Below the pieces are notes generated by a model that was not told where the DNA came from, did no database searches, and saw only the letters and a list, made by a program, of their open reading frames with translations. Positions 26,129 through 34,178 of a stretch of DNA of 64,000 nucleotides are shown here, in pieces. Positions within the stretch are counted from its first letter, which is position 1; every line of letters starts with the position of its first letter. The position numbers and the translations under genes are program-made. Source of the DNA: Phaeobacter sp. 22II1-1F12B (lineage in GTDB: Bacteria; Pseudomonadota; Alphaproteobacteria; Rhodobacterales; Rhodobacteraceae); NCBI RefSeq assembly GCF_002210165.1, contig NZ_AQQP01000004.1, forward strand, positions 310,001-374,000, given 5' to 3'.

Positions 26129-27490
26129 ATGAATCGGCCCAGCAACCCGCATAACATGGTGCAGGCGGCGCAATCCGCTGGCACGACCGAAGGCTACATG
26201 CCCGGTTTTGGCAACGATTTCGAAACCGAAGCACTGCCCGGCGCCCTGCCGCAGGGCCAGAACAGCCCGCAAAAGGTCAATTACGGCCTCTACGGCGAAC
26301 AGCTCTCGGGCACGGCCTTCACGGCACCCAGCCATCAGAACGAACGCACCTGGTGCTACCGCATCCGCCCCTCGGTCAAACATTCTCACCGCTACGAACG
26401 GATCGATCTGCCCTATTGGAAATCGGCGCCCCACGTGGTCGAAAACGTGACCTCGCTGGGCCAGTACCGCTGGGACGCAGTGCCACATGCCGGGGAAAGC
26501 CTCACTTGGCTGACCGGCATGCGCACCATGACCACGGCGGGCGATGTGAACACGCAGGTCGGCATGGCAAGCCATATCTACCTCGTGAATACCTCGATGG
26601 AGGACGCCTATTTCTATTCCGCCGACAGCGAATTGCTGGTGGTCCCGCAGGAAGGCCGCCTGCGCTTTGCCACTGAACTCGGCATCATCGACCTTGAGCC
26701 CAAGGAAATCGCCATCCTGCCGCGCGGGTTGCTCTACCGGGTCGAAGTGCTCGAAGGCCCGGCGCGCGGTTTCGTCTGCGAGAATTACGGTCAAAAGTTC
26801 GACCTGCCCGGTCGTGGCCCGATCGGCGCGAACTGCATGGCGAACCGGCGCGATTTCAAGACACCCGTCGCCGCATTCGAGGACCGCGAAACGCCTTCGA
26901 CCGTGACGATCAAATGGTGCGGCCAGTTCCACGAAACCAAGATCGGCCATTCGCCGCTGGATGTAGTGGCATGGCACGGCAATTACGCGCCGGTGAAATA
27001 CGACCTGCGCAATTACTGCCCCATCGGGTCGATCCTCTTCGACCACCCCGATCCGTCGATCTTTACCGTTCTGACCGCCCCCAGCGGGGTCGAGGGCACC
27101 GCAAATATCGATTTCGTTCTGTTCCGCGAACGCTGGATGGTGATGGAAGATACCTTCCGCCCACCCTGGTACCACAAGAACGTCATGTCCGAACTGATGG
27201 GCAATATCTATGGCCAGTACGACGCGAAACCGCAGGGCTTTGTCCCCGGCGGCATGAGCCTTCACAACATGATGCTGCCCCACGGGCCCGACAAGGAGGC
27301 TTTTGAAAAGGCGTCCAATGCCAATCTCGGCCCCGACAAGCTCGATCAGACCATGTCCTTCATGTTCGAAACGCGCTTCCCGCAGCACCTGACCCGCTTC
27401 GCCGCCGAGGAAGCGCCGCTGCAAGACGATTACATCGACTGCTGGAGCGATATCGAAAAGAAATTCGACGGGACACCCGGCAAGAAATGA
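26129..27490 (+). CDS. hmgA: homogentisate 1,2-dioxygenase
   Basis: 453 residues, full length. It opens homogentisate to 4-maleylacetoacetate with Fe(II) and O2. [20 protein letters not shown] near 22-41 is the family N-terminus. The iron ligands fall in [18 protein letters not shown] (His near 348, Glu near 354) and a later His in [14 protein letters not shown] (near 380-390). ATG 26129 is preceded by GGGGAGGAG; in-frame codons upstream lack homology. It heads the catabolic operon and overlaps the next small ORF by 4 bases. Confidence 0.97.
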   Translation: MNRPSNPHNMVQAAQSAGTTEGYMPGFGNDFETEALPGALPQGQNSPQKVNYGLYGEQLSGTAFTAPSHQNERTWCYRIRPSVKHSHRYERIDLPYWKSAPHVVENVTSLGQYRWDAVPHAGESLTWLTGMRTMTTAGDVNTQVGMASHIYLVNTSMEDAYFYSADSELLVVPQEGRLRFATELGIIDLEPKEIAILPRGLLYRVEVLEGPARGFVCENYGQKFDLPGRGPIGANCMANRRDFKTPVAAFEDRETPSTVTIKWCGQFHETKIGHSPLDVVAWHGNYAPVKYDLRNYCPIGSILFDHPDPSIFTVLTAPSGVEGTANIDFVLFRERWMVMEDTFRPPWYHKNVMSELMGNIYGQYDAKPQGFVPGGMSLHNMMLPHGPDKEAFEKASNANLGPDKLDQTMSFMFETRFPQHLTRFAAEEAPLQDDYIDCWSDIEKKFDGTPGKK

Positions 27491-27588
27491 ATACTGCTCT
27501 GCTCGATCTGATCTTCTGGATCGTCATCTTCGCTGCGCTTTTCCTCGGTATCCGCTGGTTGCAGAAACGCAACCGCGACAAGGACTGA
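27487..27588 (+). CDS. 33-residue single-span membrane microprotein
   Basis: The ATG overlaps the hmgA stop as ATGA, so it is translationally coupled. The product has one predicted membrane helix ([19 protein letters not shown], about residues 7-25) and a basic C-terminus (QKRNRDKD), which favours N-out/C-in orientation. It is too short for ordinary gene calling. It sits between hmgA and fahA, 39 bases before the fahA start. The function is unknown; it could anchor pathway enzymes at the membrane or be part of an uptake step. Real status rests on the overlap, the strongly hydrophobic reading frame and normal codon use. Confidence 0.65.
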   Translation: MNTALLDLIFWIVIFAALFLGIRWLQKRNRDKD

Positions 27589-27627
27589 TCGCGCCCGCCG
27601 CTCCGGCCCAAATCAAAAAGGACCACC

Positions 27628-28884
27628 ATGCCCCTCAAGAAAAGCTGGATCGACAGCGCCAATGACCCGGCGCATCCCTTTCCTCTGAACAACCTGCCCT
27701 ACGGCGTCTTCTCCATCGGCGAGAATGAACCCCGCTGCGGGGTCGCCATCGGCGACATGATCCTCGACATGGCAGCAGCCGAGGAAACCGGCCTGATCGC
27801 GCTGGCCGACTACCCGCTGTTCGACGTCCCCTTCTGGAACGACCTGATGGCCGAAGGTCCCACCGTCTGGGCCGCCCTGCGCGACCGGCTGACCGACTTG
27901 CTGGCCGACGGCGCGGATGGGCAGGAAGCGGTCGAGCAACTGCTTGTCCCGATGGCGGATGCAACCCTGCACATGCCCTTCATGGTATCGGAATACACCG
28001 ACTTCTACGCAGGGAAGCATCACGCCACCAACATCGGGACCATGTTCCGGGGTGCCGAAAACGCGCTGCCCCCCAACTGGCTGCACATTCCTATCGGCTA
28101 TAACGGTCGCGCCTCCTCGGTCTATGTCAGCGGCACCGATATCCGCCGCCCCTGGGGGCAGCTCAAGGGCCCGAATGATGACAAACCCCGGTTCGCCCCT
28201 TGTGCCCGCTTCGATCTCGAACTGGAAATGGGGGCCATCGTCGGCACCGACAGCACCGGCCCGATCACCGTGCAAGAGGCCGATGACAATATCTTCGGCT
28301 ACGTGCTGCTTAACGACTGGTCGGCCCGCGACATCCAGGCCTGGGAATACCAGCCGCTCGGCCCCTTCCAGGCCAAGGCGACGGCCACCACCATCAGCCC
28401 ATGGATCGTGACCAAACCGGCGCTCGAACCCTTCCGCACGGACACGCCCGCGCGTGAGGTCGAACTGCTCGACCATCTCAAGGATTGCGGCCCGATGCTC
28501 TATGATATCGAGCTCGAGGTCACCCTCGCACCCGAAGGCAAATCCGAAACCACCATCGCGCGCACGAATTACAAGGAAATGTACTACTCCTCGGCCCAGC
28601 AGCTTGCGCATCACACCACGGCGGGCAGCCCGATGTATGTCGGCGACCTGCTCGGCTCGGGCACCATCTCCGGCCCCGGCAAGACTGAACGCGGCTCGCT
28701 CATCGAACTCAGCTGGGGCGGCAAGGAACCCGTCACTCTCGACAGCGGCGAGACCCGCAGCTTCCTCGAAGACAATGACACGCTGACCCTGCGCGGCGCC
28801 GCCCGTGGCGATGGCTACACGATTGGCTTCGGCGACTGCACCGGCAAACTCCTCCCGGCGCTCGACGATCCGTACAAGCGCTGA
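27628..28884 (+). CDS. fahA: fumarylacetoacetase
   Basis: 418 residues, full length. It hydrolyses 4-fumarylacetoacetate to fumarate and acetoacetate, the last step of tyrosine degradation. The N-terminal FAA domain begins KKSWIDSANDPAHPFPLNNLPYG. The catalytic domain contains YTDFYAGKHHATNIGTMFRG near 122-141 (Asp metal ligand and catalytic His), RIPVGYNGR-type HIPIGYNGRASSVYVSG, and the metal-binding FDLELEMG and LLNDWSARDIQAWEYQPLGPF. AAGGA precedes the ATG. Gene order hmgA-fahA is common in proteobacteria. Confidence 0.96.
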   Translation: MPLKKSWIDSANDPAHPFPLNNLPYGVFSIGENEPRCGVAIGDMILDMAAAEETGLIALADYPLFDVPFWNDLMAEGPTVWAALRDRLTDLLADGADGQEAVEQLLVPMADATLHMPFMVSEYTDFYAGKHHATNIGTMFRGAENALPPNWLHIPIGYNGRASSVYVSGTDIRRPWGQLKGPNDDKPRFAPCARFDLELEMGAIVGTDSTGPITVQEADDNIFGYVLLNDWSARDIQAWEYQPLGPFQAKATATTISPWIVTKPALEPFRTDTPAREVELLDHLKDCGPMLYDIELEVTLAPEGKSETTIARTNYKEMYYSSAQQLAHHTTAGSPMYVGDLLGSGTISGPGKTERGSLIELSWGGKEPVTLDSGETRSFLEDNDTLTLRGAARGDGYTIGFGDCTGKLLPALDDPYKR

Positions 28885-28887
28885 TCC

Positions 28888-28925
28888 CTTCTTTGGGTTC
28901 TTAAAATATCCCCGCCGGAGGCTCC
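28888..28925 (+). repeat. dispersed roseobacter-type intergenic repeat, copy 1
   Basis: CTTCTTTGGGT, a short A/T stretch, then ATCCCCGCCGGAGGCTCC. The reverse complement of the same element lies at 56482-56517 after ffh. Both copies begin within 10 bases of a stop codon (fahA here, ffh there), in the same orientation relative to the upstream gene. It lies between fahA and the metallo-hydrolase gene and may act as a terminator or RNA-processing site. Confidence 0.6.
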
Positions 28926-28967
28926 CGAACCTGCCCCGGACGCGACACTTGAAAGAAAGGCACCACC

Positions 28968-29918
28968 ATGGCCAAGGCATTCGCTTCTCAGGGCGACATG
29001 AGCGAAAAGAACATCTCCTTCACCGAAGTGGGCGAGGGTCTCTGGGCCTTCACCGCCGAGGGAGACCCCAATTCCGGCGTGATCATCGGCGATGACAGCG
29101 TCATGATTGTCGAGGCGCAGGCCACGCCGCGCCTTGCCAACAAGGTGATCGAAAAGGTGCGCGAAGTCACCGACAAGCCGATCACCCACGTGGTGATGAC
29201 CCATTACCACGCGGTCCGGGTGCTGGGCTGCTCCGCCTTCAACGCCCAGACCGTGATCATGGGCGAAAAGGCCCGGGCGATGGTGGTCGAGCGCGGACAG
29301 GAGGACTGGGACAGCGAATTCCAGCGCTTTCCGCGCCTGTTCGAAGGCCATGAAAGCATCCCCGGCCTGACATGGCCGACGACCACCTTCAACGACCGCA
29401 TGACCGTCTACCTCGGCAAGCGCCGGGTCGATCTGATGCACCTCGGCCGCGCGCATACCGCGGGCGATATCGTCGCTTATGTGCCGGATGCCAACACCAT
29501 GTTCACCGGCGATATCGTTGAATACCACTCGGCCTGCTATTGCGGCGACGGGCATTTCCATGACTGGCCCAAGACGCTGAACAACATCCGCAACTTCGAT
29601 TTGGACGCGATTGCGCCGGGGCGCGGCGATGCGCTCGTCGGGCGCGAGATGGTCAATGCGGCGCTCGATTCCACCGAGGATTTCGTGCGTTCCACCTATC
29701 GCCCGGCAGCCCGGGTCGCGCTTAAGGGCGGCACGTTGAAAGAGGCATGGGACGCGGTGCGCGCCGAGTGTGATCCCAAGTTCAAGGATTACGCGATCTA
29801 CGAACATTGCCTGCCGTTCAACGTCGCCCGCGCCTACGACGAGGCGCTGGACATCGACACGCCGCGCATCTGGACCGCTCAGCGCGATATCGAAATGTGG
29901 GAGGCCCTTCAGGGCTGA
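28968..29918 (+). CDS. metallo-beta-lactamase-fold protein with altered metal site
   Basis: 316 residues with an MBL fold. The usual HxHxDH is replaced by THYHAVR near 81-87: the first two His are kept, but the Asp is Val and the last His is Arg. The third-His region is kept (GRAHTAGDIVAY), as is the bridging Asp (TGDIVEYHSACYCGDGHFHDW), but the final GHG-type motif reads PGRGD. A complete dinuclear zinc site is therefore unlikely. It is co-directional with the homogentisate genes and separated from the flavin hydroxylase gene by a strong terminator. Role unknown; a hydrolase or dioxygenase acting on a ring-cleavage product is possible. Confidence 0.85.
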   Translation: MAKAFASQGDMSEKNISFTEVGEGLWAFTAEGDPNSGVIIGDDSVMIVEAQATPRLANKVIEKVREVTDKPITHVVMTHYHAVRVLGCSAFNAQTVIMGEKARAMVVERGQEDWDSEFQRFPRLFEGHESIPGLTWPTTTFNDRMTVYLGKRRVDLMHLGRAHTAGDIVAYVPDANTMFTGDIVEYHSACYCGDGHFHDWPKTLNNIRNFDLDAIAPGRGDALVGREMVNAALDSTEDFVRSTYRPAARVALKGGTLKEAWDAVRAECDPKFKDYAIYEHCLPFNVARAYDEALDIDTPRIWTAQRDIEMWEALQG

Positions 29919-29926
29919 CCGGCAAC

Positions 29927-29960
29927 ACGGCCCGGCAGGTCGACTGCCGGGCCGTTTATT
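29927..29960 (+). terminator. rho-independent terminator after the MBL-fold gene
   Basis: Perfect 12-base arms ACGGCCCGGCAG and CTGCCGGGCCGT with a 5-base loop, followed by TTATT. It begins 9 bases after the stop of the gene ending at 29918, and separates it from the flavin hydroxylase gene 55 bp further on. Confidence 0.8.
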
Positions 29961-30014
29961 CATGTGGCGACGGGGAGTTGGTGCGCCGCAATGGGATCAA
30001 GGGGAGGAGTTCCG

Positions 30015-31637
30015 ATGGCCGGATACAAGTATGAGCCGTTCGACTACGTAAAGCCGCCAGAGCTTTCCGGCGCGGCACCGGGCCGCTATCCGGTCGCGAT
30101 CATCGGGGCCGGGCCCATCGGGTTGGCGCTTGCCATCGACCTTGCCCAGCGCGGCATCAAAAGCGTGGTTCTGGACGATAACAACGTCGTCTCCGTTGGC
30201 AGCCGCGCCATCTGCTGGGCCAAGCGCACGCTGGAAATCTTCAACCGGCTCGGGGTCGGTGAACGGATGCTGGAAAAGGGCGTGACCTGGAAAATCGGGC
30301 GCAATTTCCACGGCGATCAGGAGATCTACAGTTTCGACCTGCTGCCCGAGGATGGCCACAAGTACCCGGCCTTCATCAATCTTCAGCAATACTATGTCGA
30401 ACAATACCTCGTCGAACGGGCGCGCGACTTCCCCGACCTGATCGATCTTCGTTTCAAGAACAAGGTGACCGGCCACGTCGATCACGGCGACCACGTAACA
30501 CTGGCTGTCGAAACGCCTGACGGCACCTATGAAATGGCGGCGGAATATTACCTCGCCTGCGATGGGGCCGGGTCCGCCACGCGTGAACGCATGGGGCTGG
30601 ATTTCACCGGCCAGACCTTTCAGGAACAGTTCCTGATCGCCGATATCGAAATGGAGGACAGCCCCTTTGGCGAAAACGCGGTGCCGGAACGCTGGTTCTG
30701 GTTCGACCCGCCGTTTCATGAAGGCAAGTCCGCGCTGCTGCACGCCCAGCCGGACAATATCTATCGGATCGACCTGCAACTGGATGTCGATGCCGATGGC
30801 AAGGCGGAGTCAGCGCCGGAAAAGGTCATGCCCCGCATCAAGGCCATCGTCGGGGACAAGCCCTTCCGGCTCGACTGGGTGAGTGTTTACAAGTTCCGCT
30901 GCATCAAGCTCGACCGGTTTGTACATAACCGGGTGATCTTTGTCGGCGACAGCGCCCATGTGGTCAGCCCCTTCGGCGCGCGCGGCGGCAATGGCGGCAT
31001 TCAGGATGTCGACAATATTGGCTGGAAACTGGCGGCGGTGCTGCAAGGCGGCGCGCCCGCAGAACTGATCGAAACCTATCACGAGGAACGCAGCCACGGC
31101 TCGGCCGAGAATATCCTCAACTCAAGCCGCGCGACGAACTTCATGACGCCCAAGACCCCGGTCGAGGCCCTGTTCCGGGCCGAGGTGCTGAAGCTTGCCC
31201 ATGACCAGCCCTTCGCCCGCCGGCTGGTGAATTCCGGCCGACTGTCGCAGCCCTGTTCGCTGGCGGGGATGCGGTTGCAAAGCCCGGGGGTCGCGCCGCT
31301 GGAGCCGGGGCAGCCCCTGTTGGATGCGCCGCTTGACGGTGCCGATGGACCCACCTGGCTGATTGACGTGGTGCCGCCGCAATTCTGCCTGATCGGTTTT
31401 GGTGAGGTCGATCTGCCCGAAGTGCCGGGCGTGGCGCGTATCGGTATCAATACGATCCGCGACTACCCTTGTTTCAGCTCGCGCGACGGGTTTGCCACCA
31501 AACGCTACGGGCAGGACGGTGTCTATTTGATCCGCCCGGACGGCCATGTCTGCGCGGTCTTCAGCGAACCCGACAGGCATGACGTGGAACGCGCCTGCGC
31601 CCGGGCGCAAGGCAAGATGATGGAGCAGGCGGTATGA
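30015..31637 (+). CDS. FAD-dependent aromatic hydroxylase, MhaA-like
   Basis: 540 residues of the phenol/3-hydroxyphenylpropionate-type class A flavin monooxygenases. The FAD motif GAGPIGLALAIDLAQRG is near 32-48, CDGAGSATRERMG is the DG motif, and VGDSAHVVSPFGARGGNGGIQD near 315-336 is the GD motif. ATG 30015 follows GGGGAGGAG. It is joined by a 4-base overlap to a 62-residue DUF2783 gene. P. putida 3-hydroxyphenylacetate 6-hydroxylase (MhaAB) pairs a flavoprotein of about this size with a very small partner and yields homogentisate. Size, partner and hmgA context fit, but sequence identity could not be tested. Confidence 0.8.
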   Translation: MAGYKYEPFDYVKPPELSGAAPGRYPVAIIGAGPIGLALAIDLAQRGIKSVVLDDNNVVSVGSRAICWAKRTLEIFNRLGVGERMLEKGVTWKIGRNFHGDQEIYSFDLLPEDGHKYPAFINLQQYYVEQYLVERARDFPDLIDLRFKNKVTGHVDHGDHVTLAVETPDGTYEMAAEYYLACDGAGSATRERMGLDFTGQTFQEQFLIADIEMEDSPFGENAVPERWFWFDPPFHEGKSALLHAQPDNIYRIDLQLDVDADGKAESAPEKVMPRIKAIVGDKPFRLDWVSVYKFRCIKLDRFVHNRVIFVGDSAHVVSPFGARGGNGGIQDVDNIGWKLAAVLQGGAPAELIETYHEERSHGSAENILNSSRATNFMTPKTPVEALFRAEVLKLAHDQPFARRLVNSGRLSQPCSLAGMRLQSPGVAPLEPGQPLLDAPLDGADGPTWLIDVVPPQFCLIGFGEVDLPEVPGVARIGINTIRDYPCFSSRDGFATKRYGQDGVYLIRPDGHVCAVFSEPDRHDVERACARAQGKMMEQAV

Positions 31638-31822
31638 GCGACAATCTCGGTCCCTATCAGGACGATTTCTACAATGCGCTGATGGATGCTCACGCGGGTC
31701 TGAGCGAAGAGGCCAGCCACGCGCTGAACGCCCGGCTGGTGCTGATGCTCTCCAACCGGATCGGTGACATTGAAACCCTGAAAGACATTCTGGAAAAAGC
31801 GCGGGAATACAACGATGAGTGA
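31634..31822 (+). CDS. DUF2783 small partner protein (MhaB-like)
   Basis: 62 residues, acidic and probably helical (DDFYNALMDAHAGLSEEAS; RLVLMLSNRIGDIETL). It resembles the DUF2783 family found next to FAD hydroxylases in proteobacteria. It overlaps the flavoprotein gene by 4 bases and the maiA gene by 8, so the three are translated as a unit. In the MhaAB system the small subunit is a coupling protein needed for productive hydroxylation; the same role here is inferred from size and position. Confidence 0.75.
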   Translation: MSDNLGPYQDDFYNALMDAHAGLSEEASHALNARLVLMLSNRIGDIETLKDILEKAREYNDE

Positions 31823-32453
31823 CGTGGTTCTTTTCGACTTCTGGCGCTCGTCGGCCAGCTATCGTCTGCGCATCGCGCTGAACCTTGCGGGCATCGCTTA
31901 CAAATCGGTTCCGGTGGACCTGCCGACAAAGCAACATAAAACGCCCGAGCATCTGGAACGAAACCCGCAGGGATTCGTGCCGGTTCTCGATATCGACGGT
32001 CTTCGGATGACCCAGTCACTAGCGATTCTCGACTATCTGGACCAGACGCGCGGCCTTGGTCTGCTCCCGCAGGAGCCTGCTGCACGTGCGAAAGCGACGG
32101 CGCTGGCGCATGCAATCGCCGTCGATATCCACCCGGTCTGCAATCTTCAGGTCGCCGCCTATGCGGTGGAAATCACCGGCCGTGAAGAGGCCCGTGCCGA
32201 CTGGATGAAATGGTTTATCCGACCCGGGATGGTTGCTTTCGAAAAGCTGCTCGAAGGGTTCGAACAAGACCCCTATTGCTGTGGAAACCAGCCGGGACTG
32301 GCCGATATCTGCCTGATGCCGCAGGTCTATAACGCCAACCGTTGGGGCGCAGAGATCGACGATTTGCCACGGGTCAGTGCGGTCGCCAAGGCCTGTGCCG
32401 AGCACCCGGCCTTTGCGGCGGCGCACCCAGACAAATGGCAACCCAAGGGCTGA
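31815..32453 (+). CDS. maiA: maleylacetoacetate isomerase
   Basis: 212 residues, a zeta-class GST. The active-site motif SSASYRLRIALN is at 12-23, with the glutathione-binding NPQGFVPVL (cis-Pro) and TQSLAILDYLD following. The C-terminal domain has GNQPGLADICLMPQVYNANRW. It isomerises 4-maleylacetoacetate to 4-fumarylacetoacetate with glutathione, linking HmgA to FahA. It overlaps the DUF2783 gene by 8 bases and closes the cluster. Confidence 0.95.
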   Translation: MSDVVLFDFWRSSASYRLRIALNLAGIAYKSVPVDLPTKQHKTPEHLERNPQGFVPVLDIDGLRMTQSLAILDYLDQTRGLGLLPQEPAARAKATALAHAIAVDIHPVCNLQVAAYAVEITGREEARADWMKWFIRPGMVAFEKLLEGFEQDPYCCGNQPGLADICLMPQVYNANRWGAEIDDLPRVSAVAKACAEHPAFAAAHPDKWQPKG

Positions 32454-32616
32454 GCTGACCGCGCGCCGCGCCGCAGCGCAAACGGTCGGCTTTTGCGGTC
32501 CTTTCCGGGGGCTGCGTCAAAAAGCTTGCCAGATCACGAATGTGTGTGAAACTCGGATCGCTTTCCGGTTGTGGAAATTCATTCTGCAGCCGGTGACATA
32601 TCTGGGAGGATACACA

Positions 32617-33564
32617 TTGAAACTAAAGTATTTGGCAAGCGTCGCTTGCGTCATTGGCCTGTCCGCGGGGATGGTCAGCGCGCAGGACTGTGAAGAGTCG
32701 AAATGGGGGGCAGAGGATACTGCGGGGTCTGCGAACCTTGTCAGCCCCGAGCGGACACTCGAAGCCGCAAAGCTGATCACGCAGGGCAAATCCATGCCGC
32801 TTGGCATCGTCATCGATTCTGAAACACCGGCATTCGCGCCCCGGTCGCTGAACCTGCAGGTGGTGCAGCCCAACCAGCAGGGCGGGCAAAAGCTGAGCCA
32901 GTTCGGTTACCCGGGCAATTACAACGACGATATCCTGCAAACCTGGGTTGGGATCGGCAGCCAGATCGACGGGCTCGGGCACCTGGGCGAAAAGGGTTAC
33001 TATTACAATTGTCTGGACGAAAAAGAGATTTCGGTCATCACCGGGCTGACCAAGCTTGGTGTCCATGACATTCCGCCCCTTGTCGGGCGCGGTGTCATCA
33101 TCGACATGGCGAGCCATGCGGGCAAGGACGTGATGGAGGCGGGTGAACATTTCGGCGAGGCCGAGATCAAGGCCGCTGCCGAAGCGCAGGGTGTCGAAAT
33201 TCGCGAAGGCGACGTGGTTTTGTTCCACACCGGCTGGACCGAAGGCATGCTGGAAAGTGACCCGACGGCCTGGGTTTCCGGAGAGCCGGGGATCAACGTG
33301 GAAGGCGCGCGCTATATCGCGTCGCTGAACCCGATGGCGGTCGGGGCCGACACATGGGGGCTGGAGCCGATCCCGCCAGCCGATGGGGACGGGGCGTTTT
33401 ACGGCCATGTCGTGTTCCTCAAGGAGAACGGCATCTACATCCTTGAAACGATGAACACCGGTCCCTTGCTGCGCGAGGGTGTGAACGAGTTCATGTTCGT
33501 GCTGGGACAGGCGCGAATCCGGGGAACGGTGCAGATGATCATCAACCCGGTCGCTCTTTACTGA
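32617..33564 (+). CDS. secreted cyclase-family (kynurenine formamidase-like) hydrolase
   Basis: 315 residues from a TTG start at 32617, with GGGAGG at 32604-32609 in front. From there a clear signal peptide runs to about residue 22 (YLASVACVIGLSAGMVSAQ), so the product is periplasmic. The 80 upstream in-frame codons lack this logic and would hide the signal. The cyclase fold (PF04199) is marked by IDGLGHLGEKGYYYN (with Gln-Ile-Asp-x-Leu-x-His metal residues), VLFHTGW near two thirds, and HVVFLKENGIYILE. Such metal-dependent hydrolases open amide or lactam bonds; the substrate is unknown. Confidence 0.82.
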   Translation: MKLKYLASVACVIGLSAGMVSAQDCEESKWGAEDTAGSANLVSPERTLEAAKLITQGKSMPLGIVIDSETPAFAPRSLNLQVVQPNQQGGQKLSQFGYPGNYNDDILQTWVGIGSQIDGLGHLGEKGYYYNCLDEKEISVITGLTKLGVHDIPPLVGRGVIIDMASHAGKDVMEAGEHFGEAEIKAAAEAQGVEIREGDVVLFHTGWTEGMLESDPTAWVSGEPGINVEGARYIASLNPMAVGADTWGLEPIPPADGDGAFYGHVVFLKENGIYILETMNTGPLLREGVNEFMFVLGQARIRGTVQMIINPVALY

Positions 33565-34178
33565 ATGGTTTCGGATCGCTGCGCGATCCGACAGGGGGGC
33601 GGGGGCTGCGCCCCCGCCCCTGTTTTGACGGCGGTGGCTTGCCATCACTTATCCCGGCCTCTGACCGGCTGGGTCACCGGAAAACGATTGAAAACGTAGG
33701 GTTCCCCGTCGCCCGGTTCGGTGGCACGACTGCCGGGAAAAGCGGCAGGGGCGACTGCTCAACCGAAAAATTGTCACCCGGAATGATACCTGCGACGCTC
33801 GACCCCGCATCACGGCGATGACCGGCGTTATCCACCCGGGGTTGCAATGCCATATGGTTGCTCTCGGTGTTGTCTGACACGAATGTGTTGAACGAGGGCT
33901 GGGAATCCCTCCCAGAGTCCGATCTGGTACATGACATGTCGTTGACGTGCATGCCATTTCCCCTCTGCAGGGTCTGATCGGGTTGGATGTCCAGCCACAG
34001 CAGGGAATGACAATTCATGGAATTGCGCGAACTCGACTGGCCATCCGGGCTTTGCCGCAGAACCAACTGACCGGACCCGATGCTTGACATCCACGACATG
34101 GTCCCGACAACTTATTGAATTATAAACAAGGTGGGCACGACCCTCCGAACAAGAAACGAACCAACCGAGAGGAAGAAG
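33565..34178. other. 614-base gap without a supported gene
   Basis: Two tandem hairpins follow the cyclase stop (33572-33590 and 33591-33626). The rest, to the binding-protein start, shows no ORF with protein-like composition: the longest minus-strand frame (33674-34099) is rich in Ser/Asn/Gln, unlike the neighbours, and has no ribosome site. TTGACA at 34084-34089 could be a -35 box, but no good -10 lies at the right distance. An AT-rich segment (34111-34133) precedes the AGAGGAAGAAG ribosome site. Confidence 0.5.
33572..33626 (+). terminator. tandem terminator hairpins after the cyclase gene
   Basis: CGGATCGC-tgc-GCGATCCG (33572-33590) is followed immediately by a long G-rich/C-rich hairpin, with GGGGGC-tgc-GCCCCC at its core, that ends in CCTGTTTTG. 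Both loops are TGC. The second hairpin with its T-run is a good rho-independent terminator. Confidence 0.7.

Noticed and set aside
33674-34099. 141-codon open frame on the minus strand in the 614-base gap
   Set aside because: The translation is Ser/Asn/Gln-rich, unlike neighbouring proteins, without ribosome site or motif. Nothing indicates a decayed known gene either.
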